Origin: Pseudonocardiaceae bacterium
GTDB lineage: Bacteria; Actinomycetota; Actinomycetes; Mycobacteriales; Pseudonocardiaceae
DNA length: 55,160 nt
Assembly (NCBI GenBank): GCA_009379845.1
Contig: WHSZ01000038.1
Location: 1 to 55,160, forward strand
Direction of reading: 5' to 3'
In this document: in pieces, positions 8,431-15,942 of the stretch
Layout of the letters: the number at the start of each line of letters is the position of its first letter
Position numbering within the stretch: position 1 is the stretch's first letter
Program-made: the position numbers and the translations under genes
The notes under the pieces: model-generated
What the model was told of the DNA's origin: nothing
Seen by the model: only the letters and a program-made list of their open reading frames with translations
Database searches by the model: none

Positions 8431-8490
8431 TACTTCGGCTACCTCGGTGACCCGGACGGCTATCTGTGGAAGGCCGCCACCGAAGCCTGA
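8422..8490 (+). pseudogene. Remnant of a VOC/glyoxalase-family gene, last ~20 codons
   Basis: In a frame different from the transporter relic, the sequence reads YRYFGYLGDPDGYLWKAATE and then a stop at 8488-8490. GY-x-x-DPDGxLWxxA is the characteristic C-terminal strand of VOC (glyoxalase/bleomycin-resistance) proteins, carrying a metal-ligand region. No N-terminal part of such a gene is present upstream. It abuts the FNT relic almost base to base, which indicates a deletion junction between two former genes. Confidence 0.5.
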
Positions 8491-8503
8491 CCACAGACCC
8501 GTG

Positions 8504-9127
8504 TCAGGCGCGTTGCGCGTGGACGATGATGTTGTCGAGGTAGCGCCGATCCGCTGAGTCGAACTCCCCGCCGCACGTGATGAGCCGCAACTCCGGGCCG
8601 GGTGTGTCGCCGTACACGGCGGCGGTGGGGAAGGCGTCCTTCGCGTGCCGCTCGAGGTGTGTCACCGCGAAGGCGACGGTCGTGCCGTCCTCGCGGTCCA
8701 CCAGGATCCGCTGCCCCGCTGCCAGCTCGGTGAGCCGGAAGAACACGGCTGGTCCCCGGTAGGAGTCGACGTGACCGGCGATCACCGCGGGACCGCGCTC
8801 GCCCGGCTCGGGTCCCGCGCGCCACCAGCCGGTCACGTGGTTGCCGCCCGGTGCGGGCAGCACGCCTCTTGCATCGAGATCCAGCGGCTCCACTGGCGCG
8901 TCGACGCCGATGGCCGGGACGCGGACGCGTACCGGTGCGGCCGCCTGGGTGTCCACGGTCGTCGTGGCGCGCGGCTGTGCGGGTTTCGGGCTGACCACCA
9001 CGCCCTTCGCCGGCAGTTCGGGCCCGCTGTGACAGGCGGTCAGCGCCATCGCGAGGGCGGCCAATGCGGCGGCCGCCGATCGCCGGGATCGGCCGCCGCC
9101 GCGGGCGTGCCGGATCGGGTCCGTCAC
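8504..9127 (-). CDS. Class F sortase
   Basis: This 207-residue membrane-anchored cysteine transpeptidase has an N-terminal hydrophobic segment ending in a Cys (MALTACHSG), suggesting a signal anchor or lipoprotein. The sortase barrel follows, with the catalytic His in AVIAGHVDSYRG, Cys in LRLITCGGEFD and Arg in DRRYLDNIIVHA. Class F enzymes are actinobacterial and attach surface proteins to the cell wall. The GTG at 9127 is chosen because GGAGG lies six bases before it; the in-frame ATG further out has none. The gene follows a small predicted surface protein on the same strand with a 13-base gap, which is the likely operon partner and possible substrate. Confidence 0.88.
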   Translation of the reverse strand: MTDPIRHARGGGRSRRSAAAALAALAMALTACHSGPELPAKGVVVSPKPAQPRATTTVDTQAAAPVRVRVPAIGVDAPVEPLDLDARGVLPAPGGNHVTGWWRAGPEPGERGPAVIAGHVDSYRGPAVFFRLTELAAGQRILVDREDGTTVAFAVTHLERHAKDAFPTAAVYGDTPGPELRLITCGGEFDSADRRYLDNIIVHAQRA

Positions 9128-9140
9128 GTCGTGCCTCCGC

Positions 9141-9503
9141 TCAGCCGTTCCCGTTGCCGAGCCGCCTGCGGACGAGGAGCACACCGCCGGCCGCGGCCAG
9201 CGCCGTTCCGCCGACGACACTCAGCGGCAGCAGCACCTCGGCCTCGTCGGCGGTGCCGCCGAAGCCGGTCTCGACGCCGCCGCGAGGCACGGCGCCGTCG
9301 TCGGCACTGTCGTCGTCACCGCCTCGGGCCGCTCCGTCGTCGTCACCGCGGTTGCCACCGTCGTCGTCACCGCCGCCGTCGTCGTCCTGCGCGGCGATGG
9401 CAGGTAACGCGGGGGCCGCCATGGCGGGCGCGGCGGCCCCGATGGTGAGGCCGAATCCGAACAGCACCGCCGCGAGCAACCTCCCGGCTCCAGTCGATCT
9501 CAT
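9141..9503 (-). CDS. Small Asp/Gly-rich surface protein with C-terminal membrane anchor
   Basis: This 120-residue protein has an N-terminal signal peptide (cleavage expected after APAMAA), an acidic low-complexity region rich in DDD/GG, and a C-terminal segment LLPLSVVGGTALAAAGGVLL followed by RRR. That order (spacer, hydrophobic helix, positive tail) is the architecture of a sortase substrate, but I see no clear LPxTG-type pentapeptide before the helix. Its gene lies just upstream of the class F sortase. It could be a non-canonical substrate, or simply a membrane-anchored partner. The Asp-rich part might bind divalent cations. Confidence 0.7.
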   Translation of the reverse strand: MRSTGAGRLLAAVLFGFGLTIGAAAPAMAAPALPAIAAQDDDGGGDDDGGNRGDDDGAARGGDDDSADDGAVPRGGVETGFGGTADEAEVLLPLSVVGGTALAAAGGVLLVRRRLGNGNG

Positions 9504-9651
9504 CGCGAAACTCCTTCCGTTGAGCCGGATTCCTTGTCGTCCGGTCGGGGAAGAGCATCATTCGACAGAGCGATCTTCCGGATGAAACAGACATGAGGAA
9601 CTCTTCAGGAGAATCCTGCCCCGCAGAGTGTCTGTCACCGCTCGTGAGTGT

Positions 9652-10443
9652 TCAGCCACGCAGGACGGAGACTCGCCATGGCAGCCCGGCACACTCGCCC
9701 GTTGCGGGCGCTCCCACGGTGAACTCCGGCCAGTCCCGGTCCAGTTCGCGCTCCGCGACAAGGGATCCGGCGATCTTCTGCGGGGTGTTCGACGCGACCA
9801 CCCGGCCGGTGGCGTTCACCAGCGCCGCGGGCGGCCCGGCTCCGCCGAGCGCACCGAGCAGCAGTGACTCGAACTCGTCGGCGCGGATATCGGTGGCAGC
9901 CACACCCAGGAAGTGCTCGCCGGAGTACGCCGGATTGGCCAGCGTGAGCATGTACTCGTCGGTGCCGGAGTAGTCCACGTACGGGCCGACGACCACCCGC
10001 TTGCCGGTGCGCCGCGGTAGCGCGAACCATGCGGCGGCGGCGTAGTCGTAGTAGTCGACGCTCGCCGGGTTGTGGTCGACCTCCAGGAACGTGGGTTGGC
10101 CATCGGGCTGGTTCTGCCACCATTCCAACCAGTGCGTCCGGTCCGCGAGCATGTCTTCGGCCAGGATCACCCCGGTGCCGGCGATCAGCCTGGGATGCTC
10201 ACGTAGCCGCCCGAAGATCGACTCGCGCAGCGCGGTGAGCTCGTCGGCGCGCAACGCGCGATGCCGCGTCCGCGCTTCCTCGTGCAACCCCCGCAACCGC
10301 TCGGCCAGCCGGTCCAGCCAGTTGAAGGCGTCGTCGATCACGGCGGCGACCCGATTGGCCGCGACACCGATCTCCGCGCGTCGAGCGTCAGTCACGTTCG
10401 CCCCACTTCCCGGATCGGCGGATGGTTGCACAGACATTCTCAT
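9652..10443 (-). CDS. Soluble Cache-domain protein coupled to a GntR regulator
   Basis: This 263-residue protein has an N-terminal helical part (about 25-90) and a PDC/Cache-like sensory domain (about 95-255). Hallmarks are AGTGVILAEDML, LEWWQNQPDGQP, GPYVDYSGTDEYMLTLANP and FLGVAATDIRADEFE. Cache domains normally sit outside the membrane on kinases or chemoreceptors. Here I see no membrane helix, no signal peptide and no output domain, so it should be cytosolic. Its ATG overlaps the stop of the GntR gene (ATGA at 10440-10443), implying translational coupling and probably physical partnership with the regulator. A ligand-sensing co-regulator is inferred; an ATG six bases further in is an alternative start. 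Confidence 0.75.
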   Translation of the reverse strand: MRMSVQPSADPGSGANVTDARRAEIGVAANRVAAVIDDAFNWLDRLAERLRGLHEEARTRHRALRADELTALRESIFGRLREHPRLIAGTGVILAEDMLADRTHWLEWWQNQPDGQPTFLEVDHNPASVDYYDYAAAAWFALPRRTGKRVVVGPYVDYSGTDEYMLTLANPAYSGEHFLGVAATDIRADEFESLLLGALGGAGPPAALVNATGRVVASNTPQKIAGSLVAERELDRDWPEFTVGAPATGECAGLPWRVSVLRG

Positions 10444-11189
10444 GCGCCCGCAAGCCGGAGGTGGAACTCGATCAAGCGCTCGATGCCGCGATGGATATGC
10501 CGCTCGGCGATCGACCGCGCGAGCTGGCCGTCCCTGTCCTCGATGGCACTCAGGATCTCGCGGTGTTCGGCCACCGCGTCCCGGTGCAGGATGGCCTCGC
10601 TGGACGGCATCCACAGCAGCTCGCCGACCTCCGCTTGCAAGGCGATCTCCTGCCTGGTGAGCCGGGAGGACTGCGCGGCAGCGGCGATCTCGATGTGAAA
10701 CCGCGCGTCCGCGCGCCGCCGATCGCCAGGGGCGCTCGCCGACTCGAGCTGGTCGACGAGCCCGTGCAGGGTCGCGACATCTTCCTCGCCTGCTCGCTCA
10801 GCGGCCAGCAGCGCCCCGGTCCCGCCGATCGCGAGATGTTGATCGGCGATCTCGCGCAGCTCGTGCACGCTGAGCTCGCGCAGCGTCTTGCGCAGCCGCG
10901 CGAGCGAGGCGTCGGCGGGGGAGCGGGCGAAGCTGCCGCCGCCGCGGCCGCGCCGGGTCTCAACCAGCCCGTCGTGGCGCAGCGCGGACAGCGCCTCCCG
11001 CAACGTCACGGTGGCGACCTTGAGCTGGGCGGCCAGCTCCGACTCGCTCGGCAGCTGCTCGCCGTCGCCGAGCAGGCCGAGCGCGATCGCCTCGCCGAGC
11101 CTGCGCGCCACCACCTCGGCACGGCCACCATCTTCGAGTGGCGCGAAGGCCGCGTGCCGCGCCGCTCCGGAAACGCTGTTGCCGTCCAC
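10440..11189 (-). CDS. GntR-family regulator, FadR/FCD subfamily
   Basis: This 249-residue DNA-binding regulator has an N-terminal winged helix (about 20-95) with the GntR pattern LPSESELAAQLKVATVTLRE and GLVETRRGRGGGSF. An all-helical FCD ligand domain (about 105-240) follows, with metal-ligand-type residues (RFHIEIA, H and AEHREILSAIEDRD). FCD members sense carboxylates. GTG at 11189 is preferred because AGGAGG lies five bases upstream. The gene is divergent from the Fe-S/FAD oxidase operon, and a palindrome lies between them, so it most likely represses that operon and itself. Confidence 0.88.
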   Translation of the reverse strand: MDGNSVSGAARHAAFAPLEDGGRAEVVARRLGEAIALGLLGDGEQLPSESELAAQLKVATVTLREALSALRHDGLVETRRGRGGGSFARSPADASLARLRKTLRELSVHELREIADQHLAIGGTGALLAAERAGEEDVATLHGLVDQLESASAPGDRRRADARFHIEIAAAAQSSRLTRQEIALQAEVGELLWMPSSEAILHRDAVAEHREILSAIEDRDGQLARSIAERHIHRGIERLIEFHLRLAGA

Positions 11190-11276
11190 GCGCACCTCCT
11201 TCGCTCCTGCCCGTGGCCGCACCTGAAGTTTGCGTTACGGGCCCGTCGATCCCTCGATCTGGGGTTGCGATTTGAA

Positions 11277-11290
11277 ATATGGTTTCATAT
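11277..11290. promoter_or_regulatory. Candidate GntR operator in divergent promoter
   Basis: Between the GntR gene and the Fe-S protein gene (11190-11383) an AT-rich island carries ATATG-GTTT-CATAT, a perfect 5-bp inverted repeat in otherwise GC-rich DNA. It sits about 88 bases upstream of the GntR GTG and about 94 bases upstream of the Fe-S ATG. Its size and A/T character fit a FadR-type GntR dimer. No other palindrome is apparent in the gap. Confidence 0.5.
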
Positions 11291-11383
11291 GTTTAGCATG
11301 GTAAGTGATGCAAGTCACCTTCGCCCGAACTGCCACCACCGCGCCTCCCGTGGCCACGCGCCGCCTTTGGAGTGGACTGACTG

Positions 11384-12640
11384 ATGACCGACATGACCCA
11401 CCACGAAGCGGACACCTCGCCGTCCGCAAACGGGGACGGCAGTACCGAGGAGTTCGTCGAGCAATGGCGGAACGCCGCGTACAACTGCTTCTCCTCGGGG
11501 CACAAGTTCTGCCGTGAAGTCTGCCCCGTCATGCAGGTGACCCGGAACGAGTCGTGGACCCCGACGGCCTTCCACGCCAACGTCGTCGCGATGGAGAAGG
11601 GCGAGCTGGAAATCGCCGACATCGCCGAGGATTACGTCAACTGCACCGGTTGCGGCGCGTGCGAGCTGCGCTGCCCCAACACCCTGTTCACCGGTGACTT
11701 CTACCGGTTCCGCACCCGCACCGTGGATCTCGTGAAGGCGGTGCGTGCGCTGGCCGTGGACAACGACGTGCACCAGCAGGGGTGGCAGCGCTGGAATCTG
11801 CTCACCGACGAGCGCACCCACGAACCGGTGCTCGGCGACACTCCGGTGAGCCAGGAGCACGTGCGCGACTGGTCGGACGGGCTGAACATCCCCGTCGGCG
11901 GGGAAACCATCCTGTTCGTGGACTGCGAGGCGGCGTTCTACCGGACCTCGGTGCCCCGCGCGGTCGCGCAGCTGCTGCAACGCGCCGGCTACGAGTTCGG
12001 GTTGATGAACGAGCAGTGGTGCTGCGGCGGGCCGGCAGCGGAGATGGGCTACCTCGAGCAGTCGAAGCGGTTCGCTCGGCACAACCTGGACGACTGGCGC
12101 GCGAACGGCGTGCAGCGCGTGCTGGTGCTCGACCCGCACGACTACATCACCTTCACCGAGGACTACCCGAAATACTTCGGCGCGGACTACGAGATCGAGA
12201 TCGTGCTGGTCGTCGAGCTGCTCGCGGAGATGATCCGGGACGGCAGGCTGAATCCGACGATCCCCATCGAGCGGACGATCACGTATCACGACCCGTGCCG
12301 GCTGAACAAGCGCAAGGGGGTCTGGAAGGAACCGAGGGAGATCCTCTCCGCGATCCCAGGACTGGTGTTCAACGACGTCGATCGGGTCACCCAGTGGTCC
12401 TACTGCTCCGGCGGCGGGGGAGGCCTGCCGATCGAGAAACCCGAACTCACCGCGAAGATCAGTGAGTCCAGAGTGGACAAGGCCGCCGAGCTCGGAGTGG
12501 ACACGCTGGTGTCCGCGTGCCCCTGGTCGGAACGCCCACTGTCCGAAGCGGGCGACGCCAAGCAGATCGACGTGATCGACATTCATGAGCTGCTCGCCGA
12601 ATCACTCGGCATCGAGGTTGGCGGGAGGCGAGGAGAGTGA
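11384..12640 (+). CDS. (Fe-S)-binding CCG-domain protein, GlcF/LutA/HdrB-like
   Basis: This 418-residue electron-transfer subunit has two N-terminal iron-sulfur sites: Cys35/43/47 in NCFSSGHKFCREVCP, and Cys87/90/93/97 in CTGCGACELRCP. Two CCG domains follow, with QWCCGGPAAEMGY near residue 213 and DPCRLNK plus YCSGGGGG near 300-350. These domains bind clusters or a quinone/disulfide-like acceptor in GlpC, GlcF and HdrB. The next gene, an FAD oxidase overlapping by four bases, is the expected catalytic partner, as in GlcD/GlcF. The complex probably oxidises a hydroxy-acid or similar substrate and hands electrons to the respiratory chain. Transcription is divergent from GntR. Confidence 0.87.
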   Translation: MTDMTHHEADTSPSANGDGSTEEFVEQWRNAAYNCFSSGHKFCREVCPVMQVTRNESWTPTAFHANVVAMEKGELEIADIAEDYVNCTGCGACELRCPNTLFTGDFYRFRTRTVDLVKAVRALAVDNDVHQQGWQRWNLLTDERTHEPVLGDTPVSQEHVRDWSDGLNIPVGGETILFVDCEAAFYRTSVPRAVAQLLQRAGYEFGLMNEQWCCGGPAAEMGYLEQSKRFARHNLDDWRANGVQRVLVLDPHDYITFTEDYPKYFGADYEIEIVLVVELLAEMIRDGRLNPTIPIERTITYHDPCRLNKRKGVWKEPREILSAIPGLVFNDVDRVTQWSYCSGGGGGLPIEKPELTAKISESRVDKAAELGVDTLVSACPWSERPLSEAGDAKQIDVIDIHELLAESLGIEVGGRRGE

Positions 12641-14154
12641 CGATCGCGCCGGAACTCGCCGAACCGGTACTGGAAGAGCTGCGTCAGGTGCTCGGCGACG
12701 AGCACGTGCTCACCGGCAAAGCCGCGCGCTTCAACCGCGCAAGGGTGCCCGCACCCTTCCCGGTGCATCGCTGGGCCGAGCGGGTACCGGATCTGGTGGT
12801 ACTTCCCGGGTCAACCGCGGAAGTGTCCGAAGTGGTCCGCATCGCCAACGCGCACCGGATTCCGATCGTGCCGCGGGACGGCGGCACCGGCCTCACCGAC
12901 GGGGCGGTGCCGCTGCGACACGGAATCGTGGTCGACGTTAAGCGGATGAACGACATCAAGGAGATCGACGAGGTCAACCGCACCTGCACGGTGGGCACCG
13001 GCATCAACATGCTCAAGCTCAACGAGGTGCTCGGCAAGTACGGGCTGATCTACCCGGACGATCCCGCTTCCTACCCGTGCTCGCTGGTCGGCGGCCGGAT
13101 CGGCACCAGTGGCTGGTCGTTGATCGGCAGCCGCTACGGGCATTCCAGGGACCTGGTGCTGAGCTTCGACTTCGTGTTGCCAAGCGGCAAGGTGATCCAC
13201 CTCGGGGACGGTGCCGGGCACAAGCTCTCCAAGAGCTCCAGCGGGTACCAGCTCAAGCACCTGTTCATGGGGCATCAGGGCACGCTCGGGATCGCCACCG
13301 AGGCCACTCTGAAGCTGTTCCCCAAACCGGAGGCGGAGCTCTCGCCGTTCTTCGCGTTCCCCGACTACGACAGCGCGTATCGCACTGTCGGTCAGCTGGC
13401 CCGCGCCGGCGTTGCCACCTTCGCCGGCGCGGTGCTGTTCGACGAGTGGAAGGTCGACTACCTTCGCCGGGACGACGAGGCCTACATCTCGCAACCCGCC
13501 GACGTGCGCGCGCTGGTGTGCGCGGTCGCCTACGGCTACGAGGACGAGGTGATCGCCGGCGGACGGCGATTGATGCGTATCGCCAAGGAAAACGGGGCGC
13601 GGTATCTCGGTGATGAAGTGTCCGAAGGGGACTGGGCGGCGCGGCACGACAGGTATGCGACCCCGCTGCACGGGCGCACCAAGGCCGGGCAGGTGGTGCC
13701 GATGAGCTGGCACTGCGAGGACGCGGCGATCAACTACAGCAACCTGCCGCAGGTGCGTATCGAGTGGCACGAGATCGTGCGCAAGCTGCGTGAGCGTTTC
13801 GACATGTTCGACGACTGGGGCATGTTCACCTACACCAGCGCGAACACCGGCGTCGACTACCTCGCCGAGATCGATGTCGGCATCTGGGAACAGCAGCTAG
13901 ACGACGAGTCCTGGGCCGCCTGGGTACAGGCCAAAAAGGACATCGCGGCAGTCGCGCTGCACTATGGCGGATCGATCAGCGCCTGCCACGGATCCTGCCG
14001 GGAGGGTGAGGTCGACCTGGTTCCGCAGGAGCTGGGCGGTGGCTACGACGTGATGCTCGACGTGAAGCGCGCCATCGATCCGAACAACATCATGAACCCC
14101 GGCAAGTACGGACTGGACCGGGCGTACCAGCTGGATGAAGGGGTTGGCCGATGA
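12637..14154 (+). CDS. FAD-binding oxidase, GlcD/VAO-type
   Basis: This 505-residue flavoprotein of the PCMH/VAO fold has an FAD_binding_4 domain (about 45-225) with VVLPGSTAEVSEVVRIANAH, PRDGGTGLTDGA and LFMGHQGTLGIATEATLKLF. A C-terminal FAD-oxidase cap (about 235-495) ends in AIDPNNIMNPGKYGL, the family signature. It would dehydrogenate a hydroxy-acid, alcohol or ether-type substrate. Its GTG start overlaps the stop of the Fe-S gene (GTGA at 12637-12640) with GGAGGCGAGGAG upstream, and its own stop overlaps the next start. An enzyme complex of the three products is therefore likely. Confidence 0.87.
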   Translation: MTIAPELAEPVLEELRQVLGDEHVLTGKAARFNRARVPAPFPVHRWAERVPDLVVLPGSTAEVSEVVRIANAHRIPIVPRDGGTGLTDGAVPLRHGIVVDVKRMNDIKEIDEVNRTCTVGTGINMLKLNEVLGKYGLIYPDDPASYPCSLVGGRIGTSGWSLIGSRYGHSRDLVLSFDFVLPSGKVIHLGDGAGHKLSKSSSGYQLKHLFMGHQGTLGIATEATLKLFPKPEAELSPFFAFPDYDSAYRTVGQLARAGVATFAGAVLFDEWKVDYLRRDDEAYISQPADVRALVCAVAYGYEDEVIAGGRRLMRIAKENGARYLGDEVSEGDWAARHDRYATPLHGRTKAGQVVPMSWHCEDAAINYSNLPQVRIEWHEIVRKLRERFDMFDDWGMFTYTSANTGVDYLAEIDVGIWEQQLDDESWAAWVQAKKDIAAVALHYGGSISACHGSCREGEVDLVPQELGGGYDVMLDVKRAIDPNNIMNPGKYGLDRAYQLDEGVGR

Positions 14155-14408
14155 GCACCTATCGATACTCGGAGCAGTCCCAGCCGCCGGATGCCAAGCA
14201 GATCACCGACGTCGCGATCGAGCGCTTCGACGAGGTCTTCGAGGTCGACCCGAAGCTGATGAGCGCACATGTCGTGCAACAAGTTTTCCCGAACTGGGAC
14301 ACCTTGCGGATCGTCGCGAGCAGGCACGATCACCTGGACTGGATGCACCGGCACTGGGCCGAGAAAGTGGTATCCGGTCAGCGCCTGCTCGACGAGCTCG
14401 AGGACTGA
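14151..14408 (+). CDS. 85-aa protein of unknown function, third member of the oxidase operon
   Basis: This small soluble protein has an ATG that overlaps the stop of the FAD oxidase gene (ATGA at 14151-14154). It contains AIERFDEVFEVDPKLMSAHV and HDHLDWMHRHWAEKVVSGQR, with several His and Trp residues, and is predicted mostly helical. I recognise no family. The tight coupling suggests a structural or assembly subunit of the Fe-S/FAD oxidase in roughly equal amounts. An HDHLDWMHRHW metal site is possible but unproven. Confidence 0.75.
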   Translation: MSTYRYSEQSQPPDAKQITDVAIERFDEVFEVDPKLMSAHVVQQVFPNWDTLRIVASRHDHLDWMHRHWAEKVVSGQRLLDELED

Positions 14409-14496
14409 CGTGCTGCCGCTGTGCGCGCTCGAAGAGCACCGCGCCGGCCGGTGACGCGATACCACCAAGCAACGCCAGAAAGGACGGAGTGATCGT

Positions 14497-15927
14497 ATGA
14501 CGCAAGCGCGGGTGCTGCGCAATTTCGTGAACGGCAAGCTGGTGGATGCCGCCGAAGGGCGTACCGCACCGGTGATCGATCCGGCAACCGGCGAACCGTT
14601 CGCGGAGGCGCCGGTGTCCGGGGCCGTGGACGTACGGCAGGCGCTTGGCGCGGCGCGCGCGGCGTTCGAAGGCTGGCGGGAGACCACGCCCGCCGAACGG
14701 CAGCTGGCACTCAACCGGATCGCGGACGCGTTCGAGGAGCGCGCCGATGAGCTGCTGGCCGCGGAATGCGAGAACACCGGCAAGCCCGCCGCGCTTGCCC
14801 GGTCCGAAGAGCTCCCGATGATCCTCGATCATGTGCGGTTCTTCGCCGGTGCGGCGCGTTGCCTTGAGGGCCGGGCGAGCGCGGAGTACATGGCAGGCTT
14901 GACTTCGTGGGTCCGTCGCGAGCCCGTCGGGGTGTGCGCCCAGGTGACGCCGTGGAACTACCCGATCCTGATGGCGATCTGGAAGTTCGCGCCGGCGTTG
15001 GCCGCCGGGAACACCGTGGTGCTCAAACCGTCCGACACCACACCGGTCTCTACCGTACTGATGGCCGAGATCATGGCGGAATTCCTCCCGCCAGGCGTGT
15101 TCAACGTGATCTGCGGGGATCGGGACACGGGCAGGGCCCTGGTGTCCGATCCCGAGCCGGACATGGTGTCGATCACCGGAAGCGTCCGGGCCGGCATGGA
15201 AGTGGCGCAGGCGGCGGCCCCCGACCTCAAGCGCGTGCACCTGGAACTCGGCGGCAAGGCGCCGGTCGTGGTGTTCGATGACGCGGATCTCGAGGCGGCG
15301 TCCGCGGCGATCGCGGAAGCGGGGTACTTCAACGCGGGGCAGGACTGCACCGCCGCCACCCGGGTGCTGGCCGGCCCGAGAGTGCACGACGACTTCCTCG
15401 CCGCGCTCACCGAGCAGGCCCGTGGCACCACGACAGGCACCGCGGAGGACGCCGCGTACGGCCCGGTGAACAACGCGGATCAACTGTCCAAAGTGGCCGG
15501 ATATGTGGACAGCCTGCCGGATCACGCGTCGGTGCCCACCGGCGGCTCGCGGGTCGGTGACCGTGGTTACTTCTACGCGCCCACCGTGGTTTCCGGTCTC
15601 CGGCAGGACGACGACGCGATCCAGCAGGAGATCTTCGGGCCGGTGATCACGGTGCAGAAGTTCACCGACGAGGACGAGGCAGTGCGCTGGGCGAACGGGG
15701 TTGAATACGGCCTCGCCTCGTCGGTGTGGACCAAGGACCACGGGCGAGCCATGCGGATGTCCAAGCGGTTGGACTTCGGCTGTGTCTGGATCAACACCCA
15801 TATCCCACTGGTTGCTGAGATGCCGCATGGCGGGTTCAAACACTCCGGTTACGGCAAGGATCTCTCCATGTACGGGTTGGAGGACTACACCAGAGTCAAG
15901 CACGTAATGTCCAATTTGGACAGCTAA
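14497..15927 (+). CDS. NAD(P)-dependent aldehyde dehydrogenase (aminobutyraldehyde-type)
   Basis: This 476-residue ALDH is of normal family length. It has the coenzyme/oxyanion Asn in VTPWNYPI (about 155), the general-base Glu in HLELGGKAPVVVF (about 250) and the catalytic Cys in YFNAGQDCTAATR (about 286). EIFGPVITV is also present. The QDCTAATR context and overall pattern resemble gamma-aminobutyraldehyde/betaine-aldehyde dehydrogenases. It lies 88 bases after the 85-aa gene and is followed within 16 bases by an LLM oxidoreductase, so it probably oxidises an aldehyde produced by the upstream oxidase. Substrate assignment is inference. Confidence 0.87.
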   Translation: MTQARVLRNFVNGKLVDAAEGRTAPVIDPATGEPFAEAPVSGAVDVRQALGAARAAFEGWRETTPAERQLALNRIADAFEERADELLAAECENTGKPAALARSEELPMILDHVRFFAGAARCLEGRASAEYMAGLTSWVRREPVGVCAQVTPWNYPILMAIWKFAPALAAGNTVVLKPSDTTPVSTVLMAEIMAEFLPPGVFNVICGDRDTGRALVSDPEPDMVSITGSVRAGMEVAQAAAPDLKRVHLELGGKAPVVVFDDADLEAASAAIAEAGYFNAGQDCTAATRVLAGPRVHDDFLAALTEQARGTTTGTAEDAAYGPVNNADQLSKVAGYVDSLPDHASVPTGGSRVGDRGYFYAPTVVSGLRQDDDAIQQEIFGPVITVQKFTDEDEAVRWANGVEYGLASSVWTKDHGRAMRMSKRLDFGCVWINTHIPLVAEMPHGGFKHSGYGKDLSMYGLEDYTRVKHVMSNLDS

Positions 15928-15942
15928 CGAGAGGTGATCTCG

